Shown here: positions 6,378-13,299 of the stretch, piece by piece
How the letters are laid out: the number at the start of each line of letters is the position of its first letter
How positions within the stretch are numbered: the first letter of the stretch is position 1
Notes under the pieces: model-generated
The model's input: only the letters and a program-made list of their open reading frames with translations
Database searches by the model: none
What the model was told of the DNA's origin: nothing
Source: an uncultured Actinomycetes bacterium
Lineage (GTDB): Bacteria > Actinomycetota > Actinomycetes > S36-B12 > UBA5976
Assembly (NCBI GenBank): GCA_903925705.1
Contig: CAIYGJ010000198.1
Coordinates: forward strand, 1 to 15,346
Length of the DNA: 15,346 nt
Reading direction: 5' to 3'
Program-made: the position numbers and the translations under genes

Positions 6378-7567
6378 GCCCAGTCTCCAGGCAATTTGCC
6401 TGCCTGTGAATGGCGAACTGAGCGACGGGAAATTGACCAACGATGAACTTCGGACGGTCCATCGTAAATTCGAAATGGGCGGATGTCACGGAAAATTTGG
6501 GCAATTGGTAACTCGCTTGAGGTTCCCTTTGCGCCACAGAGTTGCATCGATCGATCCACGATTCTAAAAGTGGCTTCAGCGACAAAAGTTTTAGCAATTG
6601 ACGTTTCGGCTCGAGCTGGAAGGCCCTGATCCAAAACCCACGCAGCCCGATGGATTAATGCACGGCAGGCAGCTATATCAATTTCGTTATCAGCGATCAT
6701 TTGTTGGGCCATTCCGAGTGATGCTAATTCAGTTCCAAACATTGGACGAGTTGCTGCGTAAGCCACTGCAGATTCGTGAGCCCTGCGAGCTGCGCCTAAC
6801 CAGCGCATGCAATGAGTCAGGCGTGCGGGTCCAAGACGAACTTGAGCATTTACGAAACCTTCATCAACTTGGCCAAGTACCGCATCATCAGATACTTCGC
6901 AATCATTAAAGTCCACAACGCCATGGCCACCAGTGAAAGCACTATCCAGAGTGTCCAGGCTGCGTACTACTTTCATTCCTGGATTGTCGGCATCAACTAG
7001 GAACATCGTTGCCCCACCTGAAGTCTTCGCCATTACGATCGAGAACCCAGCGCCATCAGCGCCAGTAATCAACCACTTGTTTCCGTTTATTACCCAGCCG
7101 CTGCTGGATTTAACTGCAGAAGTTGAAAGCAAGTTTGGATCTGCGCCAGCACCAGGACTTGGCTCGGTCATTGCAAATGATGACCTAGTCTCGCCGCGCG
7201 AAAGGGGTGCTAGATATTTTGCGCGTTGCTCTGGAGTTGCAATTTTGTTTAGCAACAAAATGTTGCCTTCATCTGGAGCCGCGCAATTCATTGCGGTTGG
7301 CCCAAGCAAACTACGACCGGACTCCTCCAGGATTACGGCTTGTGCAACATGGTTAAACCCATGGCCGCCAAACTCGGCTGGCGCAGTTGGCGCGAAAACT
7401 TTAGCGGCTCGCGCCTTGCCCTGTAACACAACTCGCAAATCTGGATTGATGCCGTGTGAATTCGGATTCAATTCTGGTTCATGTGGAATTACGTCAGTAT
7501 TGATGAAGTTGCGAACTCGCAATGCAAAATCTTTAACTTGCTGATCTTTATCAAACTCATAGCTCAT
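6374..7567 (-). CDS. Acyl-CoA dehydrogenase, ACAD10/11- or LvaC-like
   Basis: FAD enzyme of 397 residues, normal for the acyl-CoA dehydrogenase family. The N-terminal helical domain leads to the beta domain with the signature FAMTEPSPGAGADPN, then the C-terminal helical FAD domain. Near the end, RIYDGPSEVHR places Asp369 where the catalytic Glu of the classic YEGT motif sits. The DGPxEVH variant is typical of the ACAD10/11 subgroup. With the coupled kinase downstream, the enzyme may act on 4-phosphorylated acyl-CoA by elimination, not only by simple dehydrogenation. Start at 7567 (MSYEFDKDQQ) because it fits the family N-terminus; an ATG at 7585 adds six residues, and neither has a strong ribosome site. 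First gene of the two-gene operon divergent from the GntR regulator. Confidence 0.9.
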   Translation of the reverse strand: MSYEFDKDQQVKDFALRVRNFINTDVIPHEPELNPNSHGINPDLRVVLQGKARAAKVFAPTAPAEFGGHGFNHVAQAVILEESGRSLLGPTAMNCAAPDEGNILLLNKIATPEQRAKYLAPLSRGETRSSFAMTEPSPGAGADPNLLSTSAVKSSSGWVINGNKWLITGADGAGFSIVMAKTSGGATMFLVDADNPGMKVVRSLDTLDSAFTGGHGVVDFNDCEVSDDAVLGQVDEGFVNAQVRLGPARLTHCMRWLGAARRAHESAVAYAATRPMFGTELASLGMAQQMIADNEIDIAACRALIHRAAWVLDQGLPARAETSIAKTFVAEATFRIVDRSMQLCGAKGTSSELPIAQIFRDIRPFRIYDGPSEVHRWSISRRSVRHSQAGKLPGDWA

Positions 7568-7623
7568 GTGAGGAATCCATAACAATAGTTTTCGTGGTCA
7601 CAATTCTATCTTCCGTTATGCTT

Positions 7624-7637
7624 GAAGTTATAACTTC
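7624..7637. promoter_or_regulatory. Candidate GntR/FCD operator between divergent genes
   Basis: GAAGTTATAACTTC is a perfect 14-bp palindrome in the gap between the acyl-CoA dehydrogenase and gntR starts, 23 bases before the regulator ATG. It contains GT-N4-AC, the half-site pattern typical of FadR/FCD-type GntR operators. A -10-like TATAAC lies at its centre on the plus strand, and TAGAAT (complement of 7602-7607) is a possible -10 for the dehydrogenase. Autoregulation plus control of the kinase/dehydrogenase operon is the likely reading. Confidence 0.6.
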
Positions 7638-7660
7638 TCAAACATTAGGGCTGCTTCGAA

Positions 7661-8308
7661 ATGACTGATTTGTCACCTAAAGGTTCACTAACCTTTGAGG
7701 CCCTGACACTACTTCGAGATGAAATTATTCAAGGGAAAATCCGCCCGAACGAAAGATTGATCGCAGTAGATCTAGCCGAGCGCCTTAAGACATCACGCAC
7801 TCCGATTCGAGAAGCCTTGCAACTTCTGGAAGCCGAAGATTTAGTAGTTGCTGCCAAGCGTGGCTATGTTGTCCGCGAACATACTCGCGATGAAATTGCT
7901 GAAATCTATGAGGTACGTGCCTCGCTCGAAGGCATGGCAGCTCGGTTAGCAGCCCAAAAGTCTGGCACGTCGGCATTCAAGGAAATTGAAAAGATTGGTG
8001 CTCATAAAGATTCTCTGATTACTTCAAGTGATCGGGATTTAATCGTGGATTTAAACGATCAATTTCATGCAGCAATCTTTACAGCCTGTGGAAACTCGCG
8101 ATTAGAGCGAATCAACCGAAGTAATAGTCAACATTTCTTTAACCATCGAATTGCTGAGATGTACACCAAAGAAGAAACAAAACTTTCAATTAAGGGCCAT
8201 GCCGCGATTCTGAAAGCGATTAAGAATCATGATCCAGATGAAGCAGAGACCGTCGCACAACAACACGTGTTCGACGCATTAGAAGTTACGTTATTAAAAC
8301 TTCGCTAA
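7661..8308 (+). CDS. GntR-family transcriptional regulator, FCD (FadR) subfamily
   Basis: DNA-binding regulator of 215 residues. The winged helix-turn-helix occupies about 7-74, with the characteristic LAERLKTSRTPIREALQLLE and wing RGYVV. The all-helical FCD ligand domain occupies about 78-210. Its usual metal-binding positions are visible: Asn132/His136 in NDQFH, His180 in KGHAAIL and His202 in QQHVF, so a metal-plus-carboxylate effector is expected from the family. The start ATG at 7661 has only AGGG ten bases upstream. The gene is divergent from the acyl-CoA dehydrogenase/kinase operon with a palindrome between them, making that operon its probable target. It also converges on the SDR gene with a one-base gap. 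The effector is unknown; an acyl or hydroxy acid of the pathway is a reasonable guess. Confidence 0.9.
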   Translation: MTDLSPKGSLTFEALTLLRDEIIQGKIRPNERLIAVDLAERLKTSRTPIREALQLLEAEDLVVAAKRGYVVREHTRDEIAEIYEVRASLEGMAARLAAQKSGTSAFKEIEKIGAHKDSLITSSDRDLIVDLNDQFHAAIFTACGNSRLERINRSNSQHFFNHRIAEMYTKEETKLSIKGHAAILKAIKNHDPDEAETVAQQHVFDALEVTLLKLR

Positions 8309-8309
8309 T

Positions 8310-9059
8310 TTAAGTGTTGCCATTTATGGTGATGCCGCCGTCAACTGTAATAGTTTGCCCAGTTATGTAGCTGGAATCTGACGACATCAAGAACTTAACT
8401 ACAGTTGCAATCTCATGTGGTTCTGCCAAACGCTTTTGTGGAATGCGTGAAGTAAGCGCAGCTTCAGAAAGCCTGCCATCTTTGATTCCACCAGCCACCA
8501 TTTCGGTGCGAGTCCAACCTGGCGCAACTGCATTTACTCGGATATCGCGGTCAGCCCATTCCAAACCAAGTGTTCGCGTTAGACCTTCGAGACCGGCTTT
8601 TGCTGCGGTGTACCCAGCGCGACCTGCAATTCCAACGCTGCCGGCGATTGATCCGACATTGACAATCGTGGCACCTTTTGCTTTTTCTAAATCTGAAAAA
8701 GCAGCTTGGCTGCATCTAAAAACTCCGCTGAGGTCCGTGTCGATAACGGTTTCCCAGTCTGCTTCACTCAAGACCTCAGACTCATCGCGAATGATTACAC
8801 CAGCACAGTTGATTAGGGAATCAAGTGAGTTGAATTCACTTCGAACCTCAGCCAGCACTGCATCAATCGATGCACGATCTCGAACGTCCATAACTTTTCC
8901 AACCGCTTTGCCTGGACCTGATGTTAGGCCAGCCACTGCACTTGAGATTGCTTCAGCGTCGCGCCCTGTAATTACTACATTCCAACCGTCGCGCATTAAT
9001 TCTTGGCTAATAGCTAAGCCAATCCCTTTTGCGCCGCCTGTGATTAATGCAGTTTTCAT
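8310..9059 (-). CDS. Classical short-chain dehydrogenase/reductase (FabG-like)
   Basis: NAD(P)-dependent oxidoreductase of 249 residues, the standard length. It has cofactor motif TGGAKGIG (7-14), Asp58 in MDVRD, NCAG (84-87) in place of NNAG, catalytic Ser137, and Tyr150-x-x-x-Lys154 in GYTAAKAG. The C-terminus ends in the usual SSYITGQTITVDGG. This is enough for a working alcohol/ketone oxidoreductase but not for a substrate; FabG-like names are often given by default. It is the last gene of the racemase-dadA-SDR operon, six bases after the dadA stop with no strong ribosome site of its own, so it is probably translated by coupling. It could act on a 2-oxo or 2-hydroxy acid linked to DadA, or on a sugar acid; neither is shown. 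Confidence 0.9.
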   Translation of the reverse strand: MKTALITGGAKGIGLAISQELMRDGWNVVITGRDAEAISSAVAGLTSGPGKAVGKVMDVRDRASIDAVLAEVRSEFNSLDSLINCAGVIIRDESEVLSEADWETVIDTDLSGVFRCSQAAFSDLEKAKGATIVNVGSIAGSVGIAGRAGYTAAKAGLEGLTRTLGLEWADRDIRVNAVAPGWTRTEMVAGGIKDGRLSEAALTSRIPQKRLAEPHEIATVVKFLMSSDSSYITGQTITVDGGITINGNT

Positions 9060-9065
9060 GCCGAT

Positions 9066-10325
9066 CTACTTGCGGTAAGTGCGAACGACGAATGGAGCCA
9101 TTTCAATTTCTGGGGTTCGACCAGCAATGATGTCGACAATTGCAGCACTGGAACCACTTGCCATTGTCCATCCCATGTGACCGTGACCGGTGTTGTAGAA
9201 CAAGTTCTTGTGCTTCTTACCCTTACCAATAATTGGCGGACCATCTGGAGTCATTGGGCGTAATCCAGCAGTCATTGAGCCACCATCCCAATCAGCACCT
9301 TCTGGCCATAATTCTTTCGCAGTATTTCGAATGGCCTCAAAGTCTTCTGGCTTATGTGAGGTATCGAATCCAGAGAACTGAGCGGTCGATGACATGCGAA
9401 GTTGATCACCCATAGGAGACCAGGCAACCAAAGTCTTTTCATCTACGCCACCAAGTTCAGGTGCTTTTGATTTGTCCTTGATGTCGAAAGTCATCGAGAA
9501 GCCCTTTGCTGGATAGACCGGCAGGTCTTGTCCAACAGTGCGAGAAAGCTTTGGACTCCAAACTCCCATTGCAAGTACGTAGTTGTCCGCAGTTAACAGA
9601 CCTTGATCTGTTTGCAAGCCGGTGATGCGATCGCCATCTGCGACGAATGACTTAGCAGTAACGCCAAGTTTGAATTCAACACCTTTGCTAATCAATAGTT
9701 CAGTTAGTTTGCGAGTGAATAATTCAGAATTTCCACTGCCATCGTTTGGAGCATGAATTGCGCCAGCAAGTTGAACTGTGGCATTGCCAAACGCTGGATC
9801 GACTGCCGCCAAACCCTTCATATCTAACTGTTCAAGTTTTTGACCATTGTCAGTAAGTAGTTTCATCTTGCCCATACCAAGTTCAAGTTCTGCCGCATCG
9901 CGATACAGGTACAACAAACCTTTATCGACGCCTTGGTAATCGATTCCCTCAGCAAGTGCAATTTCATCAAGCTTTGATTGGCTGTAATCACACAAGTGCA
10001 TTTTTGCCAAGGTGTTAATGGCAGCACGCTCGCTTGTGCACTCGCGCATGAACTGTAAACCCCACCAGAGGAATCTTGGATTCAATGTTGGCTTCACTCG
10101 AATTGAAGTCTTTTCGCCGAATAAAGATTTAACGAGCATTTTTGGCGCTGCTGGAGATGCCCAAGCAAAGCAATGACCTGGTGCAATCAAACCTGCGTTT
10201 ACGGCAGTTGCTTCAGATGCAACTTTGGTCGCTTTGTCTACGACAACAACTTCGTGACCTTCTTTATATAAGTAGTAAGCAGTAGTCACACCGACTACGC
10301 CGCCACCAACAACAATTGTGCGCAC
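9066..10325 (-). CDS. dadA: D-amino acid dehydrogenase, small subunit (DadA)
   Basis: Membrane-associated flavoenzyme that oxidises D-amino acids to 2-oxoacids and ammonia, feeding electrons to the respiratory chain. At 419 residues the length fits DadA. The FAD fold opens with VGGGVVGV (GxGxxG), and TAVNAGLIAPG follows where E. coli DadA has SAANAGQISPG. PVYPAKGFSMT, LRPMTPDGPP and NTGHGHMGWTMASGS also align closely with the DadA motifs as I recall them. The start is a GTG at 10325: AAGGAG lies 5 bases upstream and the fold then begins at residue 1. An ATG 27 codons further out would make an atypical extension. It sits between an Asp/Glu-type racemase and an SDR, a sensible setting for making and then oxidising D-amino acids. 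Confidence 0.92.
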   Translation of the reverse strand: MRTIVVGGGVVGVTTAYYLYKEGHEVVVVDKATKVASEATAVNAGLIAPGHCFAWASPAAPKMLVKSLFGEKTSIRVKPTLNPRFLWWGLQFMRECTSERAAINTLAKMHLCDYSQSKLDEIALAEGIDYQGVDKGLLYLYRDAAELELGMGKMKLLTDNGQKLEQLDMKGLAAVDPAFGNATVQLAGAIHAPNDGSGNSELFTRKLTELLISKGVEFKLGVTAKSFVADGDRITGLQTDQGLLTADNYVLAMGVWSPKLSRTVGQDLPVYPAKGFSMTFDIKDKSKAPELGGVDEKTLVAWSPMGDQLRMSSTAQFSGFDTSHKPEDFEAIRNTAKELWPEGADWDGGSMTAGLRPMTPDGPPIIGKGKKHKNLFYNTGHGHMGWTMASGSSAAIVDIIAGRTPEIEMAPFVVRTYRK

Positions 10326-10359
10326 CAGAACTCCTTGTGATTTAACTAGAGACAGTCTT

Positions 10360-11094
10360 TCAGCAAATTCCCTGATAGTCATGGGGAACGGTTGCGTTAT
10401 ATACATAAGTTATGAAATTGGCCCAGTCAAAGACTGGAAGGCCAGTGGCCTCTTCAATCGCCTTACTGTAAGGCGGCAGGTCACTGCATTCCAACATAAA
10501 TGCCCGAATCTTTGGATCGCGCTTGATTGCATCCTTAGCCGCTAGAACCGCTTCCGCTCGCATTTTGTCTTCATCGAGTGTGCCCAGTTCCTTCAAAATT
10601 ACGTCATTGAAGTGCGAGTAAGTTTCCATACCTTGCACAGTCAATCTCGAGCTATCACTGATGCCAGCGCCGGCAAGAAGTTCGTCTGTAAGTGAGGCTG
10701 AGTTTGCAGTCAGAATTGCAATGTGATGCTGCGGGCCATACATGTTTAGCAACATTGGAATTTGTACCAAGCTAGTTAGAAAAACTGGAATGCTGACTTG
10801 GCTGGCTACTGCCTCTTGAAACGAAGCCATAAAGCCACAGTTTCCTGTGATTGCGCGAACACCTTCAGCTTCTAACTTCTTTGCAGCATCGATCATGATC
10901 TGCGCGTAGCTATCGCCGTTTCCACGGAGTACATCTGCACCTGAAACTCCAGCAACTGATTCGTATCGCACAGGAAAAGGGAAAGTTCCTGCGTTGTTCA
11001 AATCACCTGGAATAAATGGGATGTGCCATTCGGCGCAAAGCATCCCGATGGCGTACCCGTAGGCAACTTGGCCAGCTCTAGCTTTGTAGATCAT
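10360..11094 (-). CDS. Aspartate/glutamate racemase superfamily protein
   Basis: Soluble enzyme of 244 residues in the Asp/Glu/hydantoin racemase superfamily, which inverts an alpha carbon using two cysteines. Both are visible in their usual settings: Cys86 in ITGNCGF and Cys203 in LECSDLPPY. GLPVFDWANFI closes the protein. It is not MurI by its N-terminus, which reads YKARAGQVAYGYAIG followed by PFIPGDLNNAGTFPFPVRY, a poorly characterised group. The start at 11094 has AGGGG upstream and fits the family. An ATG at 11133 would add 13 residues and has TACAGT five bases before it, so a leaderless longer form is possible. It is the first gene before dadA (34-base gap), which suggests it supplies D-amino acids. 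Substrate unproven. Confidence 0.82.
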   Translation of the reverse strand: MIYKARAGQVAYGYAIGMLCAEWHIPFIPGDLNNAGTFPFPVRYESVAGVSGADVLRGNGDSYAQIMIDAAKKLEAEGVRAITGNCGFMASFQEAVASQVSIPVFLTSLVQIPMLLNMYGPQHHIAILTANSASLTDELLAGAGISDSSRLTVQGMETYSHFNDVILKELGTLDEDKMRAEAVLAAKDAIKRDPKIRAFMLECSDLPPYSKAIEEATGLPVFDWANFITYVYNATVPHDYQGIC

Positions 11095-11233
11095 CCATTC
11101 CCCTGTTAACTCAAGTGTTGTATAAATCTGCATTCATTACTGTATGCACTAATCATTCTTTGCCTAGAAAGTCCCTAAGTCAAGCCTGTTTTGCCACTTG
11201 CCAATGCTGGGCGCAGCGTGGAAGAGTGCTTTC
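11095..11233. promoter_or_regulatory. Divergent control region, racemase-dadA operon versus 2-oxoacid dehydrogenase operon
   Basis: This 139-base gap must hold the promoters of two operons. On the minus strand TACAGT (complement of 11139-11144) is a possible -10 for the racemase. The imperfect inverted pair TGCAT/ATGCA around 11130-11149 overlaps it and could bind a regulator. No convincing promoter was found for the plus-strand operon. No protein-coding content is apparent. Confidence 0.35.
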
Positions 11234-12319
11234 ATGAGCGAATCGCGGTTTTTGCCGAACTTTGAGCCGATCGCTCCTTTTAGCCGATTAACCGATTCGG
11301 GAATCCTGGACTCTGGTGAATCGCCAATGTCTGATGATGCCGTTATCGAGGCACTTCGATACATGATGCTGACGCGAGTGTTTGATGACAAAGCAACCAG
11401 CATGCAACGGCAAGGACGCTTTGGAACTTTTTCGTCAGTGCGTGGTCAAGAGGCATCAGTAGTCGGCGCAGCCACCGCACTTGATCCAACTAAAGATTGG
11501 ATCGTTCCGCAGTATCGAGAATTCCCAGCTTTGATTCGTCACGGTTATCCAATTGAAAACTTTGCGCTGTATTTCATGGGTAATCCAAAAGGTGGCACGA
11601 TTCCGTCAAATGTGAATATGTTACCAATGCAAATTTCGTTAGCCGCTCAGATTCCACAAGCAACCGGATTAGCTTGGGGATTAAAGATGCAAGGTGGCGA
11701 TGGTGTCGTAATAACTTTCTTTGGCGATGGCGCATCGTCTGAAGGAGACTTTCACGAGAGTTTAAATCTTGCTGGAATTATGAAAGCGCCTGTTATCTTC
11801 TTTTTGCAAAATAATGGCTGGGCAATTTCAACACCACGCGAAAATCAAACCGCAGCTCGGTCATTTGCTGAACGTGCCATTGGTTACGGCGTTGAAGGCG
11901 TAATGGTTGATGGCAACGATTTGCTGGCAGTCCATGAAGTAACTACCCAAGCAGTTGCTAAAGCACGCGCAGGCGGCGGACCAACCTTGATCGAATCTGT
12001 TACTTATCGAACTGGTGCGCATAACACCGCCGATGATCCAACGCGATACATAGATCAACAAGAACTTGAAAAGTGGCAACAAAAAGATCCGGTTGAACGC
12101 GTTAAGAACTACTTACGTAGCCGTGGCATCTGGAATGAAAATCTTGAACAAGAATTGCTGGATAGTTGCGCAGCACAAATTGATGCGGCAATGGAAAGTG
12201 CGCGCAACACTCCGCTTGCAACAAGTGATGCGTTATTTAATCACGTGTATGCCGAGCCACCGCAACGCATGTTGGATCAAAAGCGCGATTGGGCAATTCG
12301 AAATGGTGATGCTCAATGA
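11234..12319 (+). CDS. pdhA: 2-oxoacid dehydrogenase E1 component, alpha subunit (pyruvate/branched-chain type)
   Basis: Thiamine-diphosphate subunit of the decarboxylase of a 2-oxoacid dehydrogenase complex; 361 residues. The ThDP-binding motif runs from GDGASSEG (Gly164) to Asn193-Asn194 about 30 residues on, as in the family. RTGAHNTADDPTRY (His263) is the phosphorylation-loop region. Overall it reads close to Bacillus PdhA (IPSNVNMLP, GLKMQGG, AISTPREN), but RTGAH-TADD also occurs in actinobacterial enzymes shown to use branched-chain oxoacids. Pyruvate versus branched-chain substrate is therefore open. The start at 11234 (MSESRF) has GGAAG upstream and is preferred over an ATG 12 codons earlier. 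Its stop overlaps the ATG of E1-beta as ATGA. First gene of a four-gene operon with the complete complex. Confidence 0.9.
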   Translation: MSESRFLPNFEPIAPFSRLTDSGILDSGESPMSDDAVIEALRYMMLTRVFDDKATSMQRQGRFGTFSSVRGQEASVVGAATALDPTKDWIVPQYREFPALIRHGYPIENFALYFMGNPKGGTIPSNVNMLPMQISLAAQIPQATGLAWGLKMQGGDGVVITFFGDGASSEGDFHESLNLAGIMKAPVIFFLQNNGWAISTPRENQTAARSFAERAIGYGVEGVMVDGNDLLAVHEVTTQAVAKARAGGGPTLIESVTYRTGAHNTADDPTRYIDQQELEKWQQKDPVERVKNYLRSRGIWNENLEQELLDSCAAQIDAAMESARNTPLATSDALFNHVYAEPPQRMLDQKRDWAIRNGDAQ

Positions 12320-13299
12320 GCGAAAAGACCATGATCGAAGCAATTCGCGAATGTCTTGGCCAAGAGATGGAAGCCGATAATCGCGTTGTTGTAATCGGTG
12401 AAGACGTCGGTGTTCTTGGTGGCGTATTTCGCGCAACAGATGGCTTACAGGCGCGCTTTGGAAAAGATCGCGTCGTTGACATGCCACTTGCTGAAGGCGT
12501 AATTGTTGGATCTGGAATTGGTCTAGCAATGAGTGGTTTGCGTCCGGTTATTGAATTACAGTTCCTGGGTTTTGGCCATCAAGCGTTTCATCAAATTGGT
12601 CAGCAAGTTGCCCGCCTGCGTTACCGCTCACAAGGACGGCACTCACTGCCACTTGTAATTCGTTCGCCATTTGGTGGCGGCGTTCGTACTCCCGAACTTC
12701 ACTCCGATGCGTTTGAAGCTTTCTACACCCACACACCTGGCTTGAAAGTCGTTGCGCCAGCAACGGCTTACGATGCAAAAGGCTTACTTGCGGCCGCGAT
12801 GGAATCAGATGATCCCGTGCTTTACCTAGAACCCCTAAAGGGTTATCGCTTAACAAAAGATGAAGTGCCAGACGAACGTTACACAGTTCCACTTGGAAAA
12901 CTTCGGGTAGCTAGAGCAGGAGCTGACGTAACTCTAATTGCTTGGTCTGCAGCGGTAAACGTTGCAGAACGTGCAGCTGAAGAACTTTCTGAACAAGGAA
13001 TCAGTGTTGAAGTCCTTGATCTACGTTCGTTAAATCCACTTGATATTGATGGCGTCTCTGAATCTGTTGCAAAGACAGGTCGAGTAGCGATACTGCATGA
13101 AGCACCGCTTACTGGTGGTTTCGGTGGAGAACTGGTTGCAACAATTCAGCAAGAGTGCTTCTACAGTTTGGAAGCACCAATTATTCGAATCTCGGCACCT
13201 GACACTCCATACCCACTTGGTGGCGTTGAAGATTTATACATTCCAGATGTTGATCGAGTAGTTGCCGAAGTTGCAGCATTGGCAAAGGCATCTGCATGA
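12316..13299 (+). CDS. pdhB: 2-oxoacid dehydrogenase E1 component, beta subunit
   Basis: Beta subunit of the E1 heterotetramer; 327 residues, the usual length. The transketolase-like pyrimidine-binding domain (about 4-180) carries GEDVGVLGGVFRAT and PLAEGVIVG, where Glu60 is in the position that activates thiamine diphosphate. RSPFGGGVRTPELHSD follows and matches PdhB-type sequences. The C-terminal transketolase domain spans about 195-320, with ISAPDTPYPLGGVED near its end. Both ends overlap neighbours: ATGA with E1-alpha before, and ATGA with E2 after, so the three subunits are probably made in balanced amounts by coupled translation. It could equally be named bkdB; the sequence alone does not settle pyruvate against branched-chain oxoacids. 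Confidence 0.92.
   Translation: MSEKTMIEAIRECLGQEMEADNRVVVIGEDVGVLGGVFRATDGLQARFGKDRVVDMPLAEGVIVGSGIGLAMSGLRPVIELQFLGFGHQAFHQIGQQVARLRYRSQGRHSLPLVIRSPFGGGVRTPELHSDAFEAFYTHTPGLKVVAPATAYDAKGLLAAAMESDDPVLYLEPLKGYRLTKDEVPDERYTVPLGKLRVARAGADVTLIAWSAAVNVAERAAEELSEQGISVEVLDLRSLNPLDIDGVSESVAKTGRVAILHEAPLTGGFGGELVATIQQECFYSLEAPIIRISAPDTPYPLGGVEDLYIPDVDRVVAEVAALAKASA

Noticed and set aside
6933..7544. 203-codon open frame on the plus strand
   Set aside because: Lies wholly antisense to the acyl-CoA dehydrogenase gene, whose motifs are intact. The frame has no recognisable domain and arises from codon bias.
8443..9078. 211-codon open frame on the plus strand
   Set aside because: Antisense to the SDR gene with full catalytic motifs; low-complexity Ser/Ala/Pro-rich product with no domain.
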